Source: Bacteroides pyogenes (lineage in GTDB: Bacteria; Bacteroidota; Bacteroidia; Bacteroidales; Bacteroidaceae). Taken from it: DNA of 55,485 nucleotides. Below are positions 46,748 through 55,287 of the stretch, piece by piece (the first letter of the stretch is position 1; each line of letters starts with the position of its first letter). The DNA lies in the NCBI RefSeq assembly GCF_014196225.1, contig NZ_JACIDI010000001.1, forward strand, positions 280,808 through 336,292. The letters are read 5' to 3'. The translations under genes and the position numbers were made by a program. Below the pieces are notes generated by a model. It was not told the origin of the DNA. It was given only the letters and a program-made list of their open reading frames with translations, and made no database searches.

Positions 46748-48682
46748 ATGAATCGAACGAAACATTGGCTATGTATTCTGTTGCTGGCGGTTGCGGGAAG
46801 CTTGTCTTTCAAGGCCTACGCTTACACCGAGCGCAACATGCTGCAACGGGCGGCAGACGAAGCAACGTTGAAAAACGTATTGGTAATGAAGCAAGCTTGG
46901 GTGGCGTATCCGGCTTATACAGACCGGGCGGCATGGGACTCTCTGATGGGGGAAAACAAGCAAAAGCTAATTGCAAACGGGGAGAAATACTTGTCTTACC
47001 AGTGGAAATCGATCCCTGCCACTGCTTATCTGGCGTACGAACGCACCGGCGACCGCAATGTGATGCAGCAGCCTTACGAAGCCAACCGATTGGCTCTCAA
47101 CGCGCTGATGCTTGCCGAACTTGCCGAAGGGAAAGGACGTTTCATCGACCAATTGCTGAATGGAGCGTTTTTCAGTTGCGAGATGACTTCGTGGGTGCTT
47201 TCGGCACACTTGCCCCGTCAGAGCAGCAAGCGGTCGCTACCCGACTTTCGTGAACAGATCATCGACTTGGGGTCGGGCGGATACGGAGCTTTGATGGCAT
47301 GGGTACACTACTTTTTCCGCAGTTCTTTCGATAAAATCAATCCGGTCGTTTCGCTGCAAATGCGCAAAGCAATCAAGGAGCGTATACTCGATCCTTATAT
47401 GAATGACGATGAGATGTGGTGGATGGCGTTCGGTTGGAAACCGGGCGAAATCATCAACAACTGGAACCCGTGGTGTAACTCCAACGTCCTGCTTTGCTTT
47501 CTGTTGATGGAGAACAACAAGGACAAACTGGCGAAGGCGGTGTATCGTTCCATGCAGTCGGTCGATAAGTTTATCAACTTCGTAAAGTCCGACGGGGCCT
47601 GCGAAGAAGGTCCTTCTTACTGGGGACATGCCGCCGGCAAGCTGTTCGACTACCTCGAAATCCTTTACCAAGGAACGGGAGGAAAGGTTTCTTTGTTCCA
47701 CGAACCGATGATACGGAGGATGGGCGAGTACATTTCACGTTCTTATGTGGGCAACGGTTGGGTGGTGAACTTTGCCGATGCGTCCGCTCAGGGCGGGGGA
47801 GATCCTATTCTGATCTATCGGTATGGAAAGGCGGTGGGCAGCGATGAGATGAAGCACTTCGCCGCTTACCTGCTCAACGGGAGGAAACCGTATGCTACGA
47901 TGGGCAACGATGCTTTCCGATCGCTCGAATCGTTGCTCTGCTGCAACGAGCTGGCGCAGACTGCACCCAAGCACGATATGCCCGATGTGACTTGGTATCC
48001 CGAGACCGAATTTTGCTACATGAAGAGCAAACAAGGCCTGTTTGTGGCTGCCAAAGGAGGCTTCAACAACGAGAGCCATAACCATAATGATGTGGGAACG
48101 TTCTCTTTCTACGTCAATACCATCCCCGTATTCATCGACGCCGGGGTGGGAACATACACTAAACAGACATTCAGCAAAGAGCGTTACACGATCTGGACGA
48201 TGCAGAGCAATTACCACAACCTGCCTGTGATTAACGGAGTTGGCGAGGCATTCGGGCAGGAGTACAAGGCGACGAACGCTGTTTGCAACGCCGGAAAGCG
48301 GACTTTCTCTTTGGATATCGCATCGGCATACCCGTCCGAAGCGAAGGTGAAAAGCTGGGTACGCGGGTATGCTCTCGACGATGCCAAGCTCACCATCACC
48401 GACCGTTACGAGCTTAGCGAGGCGGTAGTTCCCAATCAGTTCAACTTCCTCGTTTGGGGTGAAACGTCTTTCCCGTCGGCAGGCAGAATCGTCGTCGAGG
48501 TGAAAGGGCAGAAAGTGGAGATGGAATATCCGTCTCAATTCAAGCCCGAACTCAAAACGATAAAGCTCACCGATCCGCGCCTTTCGAACGTATGGGGAAA
48601 GGAAATCTACCGCATTACACTGAAAACGGATGAGAAACGGTTGAGCGGCAGTTACAGATTTGTTATTCGGAAAATAAAATAA
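46748..48682 (+). CDS. Heparinase II/III-family polysaccharide lyase
   Basis: This 644-residue secreted protein has a signal peptide (cut after KAYA, residue 25), a helical toroid domain (about 30-380) and a C-terminal beta-sandwich domain of the heparinase II/III type. The signature is AAKGGFNNESHNHNDVGTFSFYVN (about 437-460), whose His and Asn residues lie in the active site of the family, followed by GVGTYTK. Such enzymes cut uronate-containing glycans by beta-elimination. The exact substrate (heparin, alginate, other) cannot be told. No susC/susD pair adjoins it, so it is not in an obvious polysaccharide locus. The next gene encodes a secreted beta-sandwich protein. Confidence 0.88.
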   Translation: MNRTKHWLCILLLAVAGSLSFKAYAYTERNMLQRAADEATLKNVLVMKQAWVAYPAYTDRAAWDSLMGENKQKLIANGEKYLSYQWKSIPATAYLAYERTGDRNVMQQPYEANRLALNALMLAELAEGKGRFIDQLLNGAFFSCEMTSWVLSAHLPRQSSKRSLPDFREQIIDLGSGGYGALMAWVHYFFRSSFDKINPVVSLQMRKAIKERILDPYMNDDEMWWMAFGWKPGEIINNWNPWCNSNVLLCFLLMENNKDKLAKAVYRSMQSVDKFINFVKSDGACEEGPSYWGHAAGKLFDYLEILYQGTGGKVSLFHEPMIRRMGEYISRSYVGNGWVVNFADASAQGGGDPILIYRYGKAVGSDEMKHFAAYLLNGRKPYATMGNDAFRSLESLLCCNELAQTAPKHDMPDVTWYPETEFCYMKSKQGLFVAAKGGFNNESHNHNDVGTFSFYVNTIPVFIDAGVGTYTKQTFSKERYTIWTMQSNYHNLPVINGVGEAFGQEYKATNAVCNAGKRTFSLDIASAYPSEAKVKSWVRGYALDDAKLTITDRYELSEAVVPNQFNFLVWGETSFPSAGRIVVEVKGQKVEMEYPSQFKPELKTIKLTDPRLSNVWGKEIYRITLKTDEKRLSGSYRFVIRKIK

Positions 48683-48684
48683 GA

Positions 48685-49104
48685 AGCTGTTTCAACCTTC
48701 TGCAAAGAAGTTTTTGACTGGCGACTTCCTTTTGTTTTCGTTCGTTCTTTGAGCGGCTTTTCTGCATGAAAGTGGTTGGTGCTCCGCATGATTTGAATGA
48801 TTTTGATTCTTGGTTTGAGCGGCTTTTCTGCATGAAAGCAGTCGGCGCTCCGCACGATTTGAATGATTTTCATTCTTGAGTTGAGCGGCTTTTCGACATG
48901 AAGACGGTCGGCTCTCCGCATGATTTGAATGATTTTGATTCTTGATTTGAGTGATTTTTTTCCGTGGAAACGGTCGGCACTCCGCACGGTTTGAATGATT
49001 TTTATTCTTGAGTTGAGTGGTTTTTCCGCATGAAAACGGTCGGTACTCCGCATGATTTGAATGATTTTGATTCTTGGTTTGAGCAGCTTTTTCGCTTCTG
49101 TTGG
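48685..49104. repeat. 66-bp tandem array, six clear units
   Basis: GAG(C/T)(G/A)(G/A)(C/T)TTTT marks units at 48751, 48817, 48883, 48949, 49015 and 49081, every step exactly 66. Each full unit also carries GGT(C/T)GG..CTCCGCA(T/C)G and TTTGAATGATTTTGATTCTTG. A worn unit may fill 48685-48750, immediately after the lyase stop codon. Nothing else is seen between 49105 and 49238. Confidence 0.97.
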
Positions 49105-49238
49105 TTTGCGTTTTTCGTCGAATAGCCGGTTGCCCGGCCTGTCACACGAACAAATCGGTCGCAACAGGTCGTCTCAAATCAAGGGGAGTAAGAATTGAAA
49201 CAACTTGCAAATAATAACCTGTTTTAAATGATATAAGT

Positions 49239-49940
49239 ATGAAAAAAGTATTATTTTTTAGCCTTTTGGCTGCAATGGGAGCCGGAATCAGTGCTCAGAA
49301 TCTGATTAATAACGGTAAGTTTGAAACCGAAGTGACTGCGAAAGTCACCAACCCGAACAAAGCGAACGAGGGTGAATGGTTTGTAATGAACAATGAAACG
49401 GAAGGCGCTACGACCATCTCATGGACGAAAACATCGGACACGGCCTATCCGAATGCGGTGAAGATGGATAATTCGGGAGCCGAGAAAAATCTTTCGTGGT
49501 ACAAGGCTTTCTTGGGACAGCGGGTGACGAAGGGGCTGGAAAGAGGAGTGTACGTGCTCACTTTCTATGCAAAGGCAGACAAGGAGGACACTCAGGTAGG
49601 GGTATACATCAAACAGACGAACGAAGAAAAGAATGAGGCCGGCAAGGCGAACACCACATTCTTCGTGCGCAGAGATTATGATGCGGACGCGCAGCCGAAT
49701 GCTTCGGGAGCGCAATACAACTTTAAGTTGAAGTCGGCAGGCAAATGGACGAAAGTGGTTGTGTACTACGACATGAGCCAGGTGGTGAATGTAATCAACA
49801 GCAAGAAAGCCAATCCCAATCTGGAAGTTACCGATACGGACGACGATGCAGCTATCCTGAAGGATTGCTACGTGGCTATCCTTGCTCAGGGTAAAGGGGC
49901 TGTCGTAGAAGTTTCGGATGTTTCGTTGAAAAAGAAATAA
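49239..49940 (+). CDS. Secreted beta-sandwich protein, CBM-like
   Basis: This 233-residue protein has a signal peptide (cut after GISA, about residue 19). The mature part starts QNLINNGKFET, the typical opening of family 4/9/22-like carbohydrate-binding modules, and the middle runs GVYVLTFYAKADKEDTQVGVYI, the usual beta-sandwich pattern. It ends VEVSDVSLKKK, matching the last strand of such domains. No catalytic domain is present. It may bind a glycan at the cell surface or in the periplasm, possibly with the upstream lyase, but this is inference from position. No -7 box is evident. Confidence 0.75.
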   Translation: MKKVLFFSLLAAMGAGISAQNLINNGKFETEVTAKVTNPNKANEGEWFVMNNETEGATTISWTKTSDTAYPNAVKMDNSGAEKNLSWYKAFLGQRVTKGLERGVYVLTFYAKADKEDTQVGVYIKQTNEEKNEAGKANTTFFVRRDYDADAQPNASGAQYNFKLKSAGKWTKVVVYYDMSQVVNVINSKKANPNLEVTDTDDDAAILKDCYVAILAQGKGAVVEVSDVSLKKK

Positions 49941-50058
49941 AGGCGCGGGTCGGGGATAGTCTCGCTGCAAAATAAAGCGCGTACGGCGATCCCCGAAGAA
50001 AAAGGGGCCTTTAAAGAGCCGTTTTTGAAAAGATAGAACTTGCAGAAAGAAACGATTG

Positions 50059-50136
50059 CTTCCTAAAAAACTTTTCGCGTTTGCCTGAGAAAAAACGCAT
50101 TTAGGCAAACGCGAAAAGTTTCTTAGGAAGAGTTTT
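50059..50136 (+). terminator. Long hairpin with 28-bp arms
   Basis: Bases 50059-50086 and 50103-50130 are inverted copies with 27 of 28 positions paired and a 16-base loop, followed by AGTTTTTTG on the plus strand. It would end the transcript of the CBM-like gene. The stem is far longer than a terminator needs. Confidence 0.8.
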
Positions 50137-50467
50137 TTGTGCTTGTATGAAATATCGGCACTGAGGCCTGCTCTTCATGATACCGGTTCGTATATGGAAA
50201 AGAAAGGGGAGTGCGGAAAGCCTCGGTTCATGTTTTTCATACACAAGGTTTTGATATCCGGTGAATAGACCTTATCCTCCCAATGCCGGTTACATGCATG
50301 TGACGAAACCGCCTCCTTCGGCAATGCAAAGTGTTGAATCGTTTTCTTTATTATGAACAAAGAGTGCTTCACGTATCGCCTTTCCGGACTACCCTGAAAA
50401 GAGGGGGACGTCTTTTCATTTCATCCGCTTGTTTTGCATGCTGGTTCATTCATTTACGGCGGGTATA
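50137..50467. other. Spacer with no feature seen
   Basis: Between the 28-bp hairpin and the next terminator I find no tandem array, promoter box or credible gene. A 65-codon minus-strand frame at 50175-50372 has irregular composition and no promoter, and I do not call it. Confidence 0.5.
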
Positions 50468-50506
50468 AAAAGAGAGCGAGGAATCTGAAAAGACTCCCCG
50501 CTCTCA
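50468..50506 (-). terminator. Terminator of the 45-residue gene
   Basis: GAGAGCGAGG at about 50472 pairs with CCCCGCTCTC ending at 50505. On the minus strand the stem is followed by TTTTTATA. It lies 24 bases after the stop codon of the small gene. Confidence 0.8.
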
Positions 50507-50529
50507 TTGTTATATTTCTGTGTGCTTAA

Positions 50530-50667
50530 TTACATGGCAATCTGCTCGTTCAGCAGTTTTTGAAGTTTACCGTTTAAGGTTTGACACATAATACCGTTTC
50601 CCATTGCTTGATAGCGTTTGATGCGGTATTGTAACATCATGATTTTTTCATTTACATTCTTTTTCAT
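50530..50667 (-). CDS. Small basic 45-residue protein
   Basis: This short frame encodes 45 residues beginning MKKNVNEKIMMLQYRIK and ending LLNEQIAM. It is helical, basic and free of tryptophan and proline, with no signal peptide. What makes it credible is its setting: a perfect -7 box (TATATTTG) about 70 bases upstream, an AGAGGAAA sequence just before the ATG, and an intrinsic terminator 24 bases after the stop, so it is a complete single-gene unit. I do not recognise a family. A small regulator or stress protein is possible, but nothing in the sequence decides this. Confidence 0.75.
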   Translation of the reverse strand: MKKNVNEKIMMLQYRIKRYQAMGNGIMCQTLNGKLQKLLNEQIAM

Positions 50668-50738
50668 AACTTTTTTTCCTCTTTTTTTGCTCTCCACGTT
50701 TTGAAGAGCGGTTTTACTTTTGTTTCTTATTTACGCTG

Positions 50739-50746
50739 CAAATATA
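50739..50746 (-). promoter_or_regulatory. -7 box of the 45-residue gene
   Basis: On the minus strand this reads TATATTTG followed by CAGC, giving a leader of about 65 bases before the ATG at 50667. Confidence 0.65.
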
Positions 50747-50908
50747 CGATTCCTTTTTGAAATATATGCTATAAAACATATAAAATCGCTTTTTATTTTA
50801 GTTTTTTCTTGTTATAGAGGCTCAAATATAACGGATATTACATTTCTGTTACAATTCTTTCCCGTTTATTTTCCGGATGTTTTATTATGTCCTTATGATA
50901 AAATCTTG

Positions 50909-50916
50909 TAAATTTG
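50909..50916 (+). promoter_or_regulatory. -7 box of the transglutaminase-domain gene
   Basis: TAAATTTG is a perfect -7 box, 35 bases before the first ATG (50952). Confidence 0.65.
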
Positions 50917-50951
50917 TCGCTATTATTGCTATACCTTATTATATAATATAG

Positions 50952-53741
50952 ATGCGTAGATATATGAAAACACTTGTTCGTCTTCTCCCTCTGTTTTTGC
51001 TTCCTTTCTTTCTCGGAGCTTGCAGTCAATCTCACTTCCTCAAAGAAGAGGCCTATCGTAATAAAGTGCTCGATGATTTTGAACGAAAGAAAGAGGCTCT
51101 TCCTAACGGCGATTTATTTGCAATCTTTTCGCAAGCAGACCTTTCTGTTGCCGAAAGAGAGGCCTTGATGTTTCTTTATGCCTACATGCCGATAGGTGAT
51201 TTGACAGATTACCCCGGCGAGTATTATTTGGAAAACTACCGTTTGTCGGAGCAGGCCCGAGCTGAAATGAGCTGGGGGAAGGATATTCCCGACAAGCTGT
51301 TCCGTCATTTTGTTCTTCCTGTTCGAGTGAATAATGAGAATCTCGACGACTCGCGAAGAGTGTTTTATCAGGAGTTGAAGGAGCGAGTGAAAGGGCTTTC
51401 CATGAAAGAGGCTATTCTCGAAGTGAATCATTGGTGTCATGAGAAAGTGGTATATCGCCCGAGCGATGCGCGGACCAGCTCTCCGCTTGCTTCGGTGAAA
51501 ACAGCTTACGGACGTTGCGGAGAAGAGTCTACATTCACTGTAGCGGCTTTGCGGTCGGTCGGTATTCCTGCTCGTCAGGTCTATACTCCTCGCTGGGCTC
51601 ATACCGATGACAATCACGCATGGGTGGAAGCATGGGCTGACGGAGAATGGTATTTCTTCGGAGCTTGCGAGCCGGAGCCGGTCTTGAATCTGGGATGGTT
51701 CAATGCACCTGCCAGCCGGGGAATGTTGATGCATACCAAAGTGTTCGGGCATTACGATGGTCCTGAAGAGATTATGCGTGAAACTTCCAATTATACTGAA
51801 ATCAATGTGATAGACAATTATGCCCCGACAGCGAAAGTGACGGTTCGGGTTACCGATGAGAAGGGTGCGGCAGTAGCAGGGGCGAAGGTAGAATTTAAGG
51901 TTTACAACTATGCCGAGTTTTATACGGTTGCCGCCAAGCATACCGACACGGAAGGAAAAGCTGCGCTGACAGCGGGAAAGGGAGACATGCTGGTATGGGT
52001 TTCTAAGGACGGCAGATTCGGTTATCGAAAGGTTTCGTTCGGTAAAGAAGATACTGTGGAAGTGGCGTTAAACCGTAAGGAGGGGGATGCTCATACGTTG
52101 GAATTGGATATAACTCCTCCTGCCGAAGGAGCGAATTTGCCGGAAGTCTCTCCCGAAATGCGTGCGGAAAATGACCGGAGATTGGCGCAGGAAGACTCTA
52201 TACGGAATGCGTACGTGGCTACCATGATGACAGAGGAGCGGGCGGAAGCTGCTTTGAAAGAGATAGACCTTGCTTCGCACACAAGGAGTAGCATGGTGAA
52301 GATGCTGGTTGCTTCCAGAGGCAACTATCAGACGTTGCTCGATTTTGTCCAAACTGCTCAGACTCAAGATAAGCAGGAACTTGCCGTCGAACTTCTTCAG
52401 GCGCTTTCTGCGAAAGATTGGCGGGATGTGTCGGCAACTGTGTTGGAGGATATTATTCGTCATGCACCTGACCCCCGGAAAGTGGGGATGGCAGCAAGTG
52501 TCAGGGTGGCTAATCAGCGCGTGGCCAATGAAATGTTAACGCCTTATCGCGGCTTTTTCAATAATGTAATTCCGCAGGCCGATGCCGAAGCATTCGTTAA
52601 GAACCCCGTCCGCTTGGTGGAATGGTGTAAGGAAAACATTAAAATAGATAATGGCTTGAACTCGCAACGTATACCAATCTCTCCGGCAGGCGTGTGGAAA
52701 GCGAAGATAGCCGATGAAAAATCTCGTGATATCTTCTTTGTGGCGATGGCTCGCACACTGGGTATACCGGCATGGATTGATGAGGTAACGGGTAAGGTGC
52801 AGTATATGGATGAAAATCCTTTTATGGAGAATGGGAAAGAAGTCCGGTTGAAAGAAGGGCGGCTTTTTGATGTGGATTTCTTGGAAAGTGTTCCGTCGCA
52901 GGCTTCTGCTGGTCTTGTGTCCGCGACATACAAACCCGTTCCTTCTTTAGACGATCCGAAATATTACTCTCATTTTACGCTATCTGTTTTTAAAGACGGT
53001 ACTTTCCGGTTGTTAAACTATGACGAGGGCGATGTTGATATGGGCGGTGGTGCGACTTGGGCCAATCTGTTGAAGCGGGGAGCAAGACTGGATGAGGGAT
53101 ATTATATGCTCGTCACCGGAACCCGTCTGGCCAGCGGTGCGGTTCTCTCGCGTCTTTCTTTCTTTAATGTAGCGAGTGGAGGAAGAACTGTAACTGATTT
53201 GGTGATGCGCGAGAGTAAGGATGCCGTGCAAGTTATAGGCAGTTTCAATTCGGAGTCTCTGTATCGTCCGGTAGGTACGGATAAGGTAAGTCGGACAAGT
53301 GCTTCTTGTGGAAACGAACCAAATGAAACGGCAGGAGAATGTTCTTCTCGAAGTCTCTTACAGGCTTGTGGGCGTGGATATTTTGTGGTCGGAATTTTAG
53401 GAGTAGGGCAGGAACCTACCAATCATGCGTTGAGGGATATTGCTGCCCGGAGTGCCGGGCTTGAAAAATGGGGACGGAAAATCGTTCTTCTTTTCTCGTC
53501 TGAAGAGCAATACAAGAAGTTCCGCCCCGATGAGTTCCCGGGGTTACCCTCTACTATTATTTATGGTATCGATATCGACAATAGTATCCGGAAGCAGATT
53601 GTAACTTCCATGAAGCTTTCCGGTCAAACAAATCTTCCGCTGTTTATCATCTCCGATACGTTCAACAGGGTGGTTTTTGTTTCGCAAGGATATACTATCG
53701 GATTGGGAGAGCAATTGCTTAAAGTGATTCACGGACTTTAA
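50952..53741 (+). CDS. Transglutaminase-domain lipoprotein with a second degenerate copy
   Basis: This 929-residue lipoprotein (lipobox LGAC, Cys24) contains a transglutaminase-like cysteine-protease domain. The Cys is in GRCGEES (C189) and the His in DDNHAWVEAW (H222). The third residue, normally Asp in DPT, is replaced by the segment GACEPEP. An Ig-like domain follows (about 292-375). Near residues 545-650 a second segment, SPAGVWKAKIADEKSRDIFFVAMARTLGIPAW in outline, repeats the pattern of the first but lacks the Cys. A thioredoxin-like C-terminal domain without CxxC ends the protein. An internal ATG at 50964 gives a neater signal peptide. A protease or peptide-modifying role at the cell envelope is inference. 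Confidence 0.83.
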   Translation: MRRYMKTLVRLLPLFLLPFFLGACSQSHFLKEEAYRNKVLDDFERKKEALPNGDLFAIFSQADLSVAEREALMFLYAYMPIGDLTDYPGEYYLENYRLSEQARAEMSWGKDIPDKLFRHFVLPVRVNNENLDDSRRVFYQELKERVKGLSMKEAILEVNHWCHEKVVYRPSDARTSSPLASVKTAYGRCGEESTFTVAALRSVGIPARQVYTPRWAHTDDNHAWVEAWADGEWYFFGACEPEPVLNLGWFNAPASRGMLMHTKVFGHYDGPEEIMRETSNYTEINVIDNYAPTAKVTVRVTDEKGAAVAGAKVEFKVYNYAEFYTVAAKHTDTEGKAALTAGKGDMLVWVSKDGRFGYRKVSFGKEDTVEVALNRKEGDAHTLELDITPPAEGANLPEVSPEMRAENDRRLAQEDSIRNAYVATMMTEERAEAALKEIDLASHTRSSMVKMLVASRGNYQTLLDFVQTAQTQDKQELAVELLQALSAKDWRDVSATVLEDIIRHAPDPRKVGMAASVRVANQRVANEMLTPYRGFFNNVIPQADAEAFVKNPVRLVEWCKENIKIDNGLNSQRIPISPAGVWKAKIADEKSRDIFFVAMARTLGIPAWIDEVTGKVQYMDENPFMENGKEVRLKEGRLFDVDFLESVPSQASAGLVSATYKPVPSLDDPKYYSHFTLSVFKDGTFRLLNYDEGDVDMGGGATWANLLKRGARLDEGYYMLVTGTRLASGAVLSRLSFFNVASGGRTVTDLVMRESKDAVQVIGSFNSESLYRPVGTDKVSRTSASCGNEPNETAGECSSRSLLQACGRGYFVVGILGVGQEPTNHALRDIAARSAGLEKWGRKIVLLFSSEEQYKKFRPDEFPGLPSTIIYGIDIDNSIRKQIVTSMKLSGQTNLPLFIISDTFNRVVFVSQGYTIGLGEQLLKVIHGL

Positions 53742-53748
53742 ATAGAGT

Positions 53749-53945
53749 GGATGAGCTTTATGGGGTAGACCGGAGATGCTCGCTATAATTCATTTCACAG
53801 TCTAAGTAAAGTATATGAATCCTATAATAAATAGGCTGGAATTGATTTGTCATCGGGACTCCTGATTTATAAGAAACGGATGAACTTTATAATAATAGGT
53901 AGAAAAGTCCAGGGAATAGTGCAACAGGTTGTAAATTAAATTGTG
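53749..53945. repeat. Worn 64/65-bp repeat after the transglutaminase gene
   Basis: TGA(A/G)C(T/C)(T/C)TATAATAA(A)TAGG-like segments begin at 53752, 53816 and 53881, spacings 64 and 65. The similarity is partial, so this is the least certain of the arrays. It begins directly after the stop codon at 53741. Confidence 0.5.
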
Positions 53946-53984
53946 TCAGCAAAGTTAATACTTTATTCTTTGCTGACACAGTTT
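53938..53984. terminator. Hairpin, probable terminator
   Basis: AAATTGTGTCAGCAAAG (53938-53954) pairs with CTTTGCTGACACAGTTT (53968-53984), 16 of 17 positions, with a 13-base loop, followed by TGTTTTAC. It is about 200 bases beyond the transglutaminase gene. Confidence 0.65.
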
Positions 53985-54233
53985 GTTTTACACTACCGTG
54001 CAACACATTTCTTGGCTATTTCTTTTTTCCGAGAAAACTCCTTTTGTATTCCCCATTTATTTTTCTTTTCATGTTTCTTTGTTTTTTATTTCCTCAGTTT
54101 TTATTGTTCCCATAGGCTTGCAACCTATATAAGCGTGTAGATATATAAGGTCGGTTTGTGCATCTTGTGCCACCTTGTTTTCTTGTGTTTTTCCGTTTCA
54201 CTGCGGGGAAGAGTCATTTTCTTTTAACCATTT

Positions 54234-54303
54234 ATTCGTCTTTGGTCTGTGTTTTATTCGTCTGCCGAACGACAGACGAATAAAACACAGACCAAAGACG
54301 AAT
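54234..54303. repeat. Perfect palindrome with 31-bp arms
   Basis: Bases 54234-54264 and 54273-54303 are exact reverse complements with an 8-base loop. Within each arm an 8-mer (ATTCGTCT, or AGACGAAT in the right arm) occurs twice exactly 22 bases apart. No T-run follows, so it is not an ordinary terminator. It could form a cruciform in DNA or a long RNA hairpin. The stretch 53985-54233 shows nothing else. Confidence 0.95.
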
Positions 54304-54497
54304 GGAACGCGAACGGCAGAGGGGTAAGCTGTTTAAGAGAAATTCTTGTGGGTCGAATAAACGGCGGCAATTTTTTTAGCGCCTGCTTGCGTCCTCTGCA
54401 ATCGAGTTCGCCGGCAGTTTCCCTTTTGCTTTCTTTCCCTGCACTCTGCTTCCCGGCTCCTCACATGCGTAATAATCTCGCGCAGCAAGAGACCCCG

Positions 54498-54593
54498 TTA
54501 TATAATTATATGTGTATGGCAGGCGGTGAAGGGGGGCGACAGCAACAACCGTGCATTGGAAGGTTATATATTATATATGTATGGCAGGTTTTC
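54498..54593. repeat. 65-bp repeat upstream of the rRNA-type promoters
   Basis: TATA-rich sequence ending GTATGGCAGG occurs at 54514 and 54579, 65 bases apart. A looser repeat of CTTGGCTTTCTTT at 54799 and 54868 (69 apart) follows. The rest of 54304-54959 is T-rich, with no gene that I would support. Confidence 0.6.
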
Positions 54594-54959
54594 GTTTTGA
54601 CCGGTATATCGTATATAGGCATCGCCTGCGGCTCTTTGGATATTCCTGTCGAGGTTTAATGTATATCCTCTTTGTTGGTCCTTGTTCCCTTCTGAACCTT
54701 GTCCGCTGCGCTTTTCTCATCTGCGGGGCTTTTTTTAAATGCTCTTGCTCACACACCTTGTTTGTTCTGGCGGGGGGCAACAACAGGCGAGTAGATAGCT
54801 TGGCTTTCTTTAATGTTTTTGGTCATATATATTGTTTGTTTTTCCGAATCATCCCAACAGTCCCCCGCTTGGCTTTCTTTCATGTCCTTTCTCATCTTCC
54901 TGCTCCTTAGTCTCTTATGTTTTTCTTCTGCATTTTCTTTTGAAAAACTCTTTTTTATA

Positions 54960-54991
54960 TTTGGATGTTGTTTTAAAAGTTTCTACTTTTG
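54960..54991 (+). promoter_or_regulatory. rRNA-type promoter, first of three
   Basis: -33 TTTG (54960-54963), a 20-base spacer, and -7 TACTTTTG (54984-54991), followed by CACCCGCTTT. The same CACCCGCTTT follows the third promoter, which ties the two together. Confidence 0.75.
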
Positions 54992-55099
54992 CACCCGCTT
55001 TCCCGGCGTGGGAGGGCTTTCTAAGGTTGACATGTTGCAAAAGCCCGGTGGGGGTTTGATATTCTGTTTTTTCCTTGTTTTAAAAACTCCCCATTAAAA

Positions 55100-55132
55100 T
55101 TTGGAGTTATGGGAATAAAATGCTTATCTTTA
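55100..55132 (+). promoter_or_regulatory. rRNA-type promoter, second of three
   Basis: AAAATTTGG with -33 TTTG at 55100-55103, a 21-base spacer, and TATCTTTA at 55125-55132 (last base differs from consensus). The AAAATTTGG context is shared with the third promoter. Confidence 0.65.
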
Positions 55133-55255
55133 CCGTCCGTGCCGCAAAGGATGGGTTCTTTTCCCGCTTTTTCTTTTCTGGGTTGTCTTTATCTTTCTTA
55201 CAGAGAGGTTTACGGGTTTTCCGAAAAGAAATGCTGAAAAAAACTTCCTTTAAAA

Positions 55256-55287
55256 TTTGGCGGTTTGAAATAAACCGTTTACCTTTG
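55256..55287 (+). promoter_or_regulatory. rRNA-type promoter, third of three
   Basis: -33 TTTG (55256-55259), a 20-base spacer, and -7 TACCTTTG (55280-55287), followed by CACCCGCTTTT. A full consensus promoter directed off the right edge. Confidence 0.8.

Noticed and set aside
50175..50372. 65-codon minus-strand frame
   Set aside because: It has no promoter or terminator of its own, and its composition is not like neighbouring genes.
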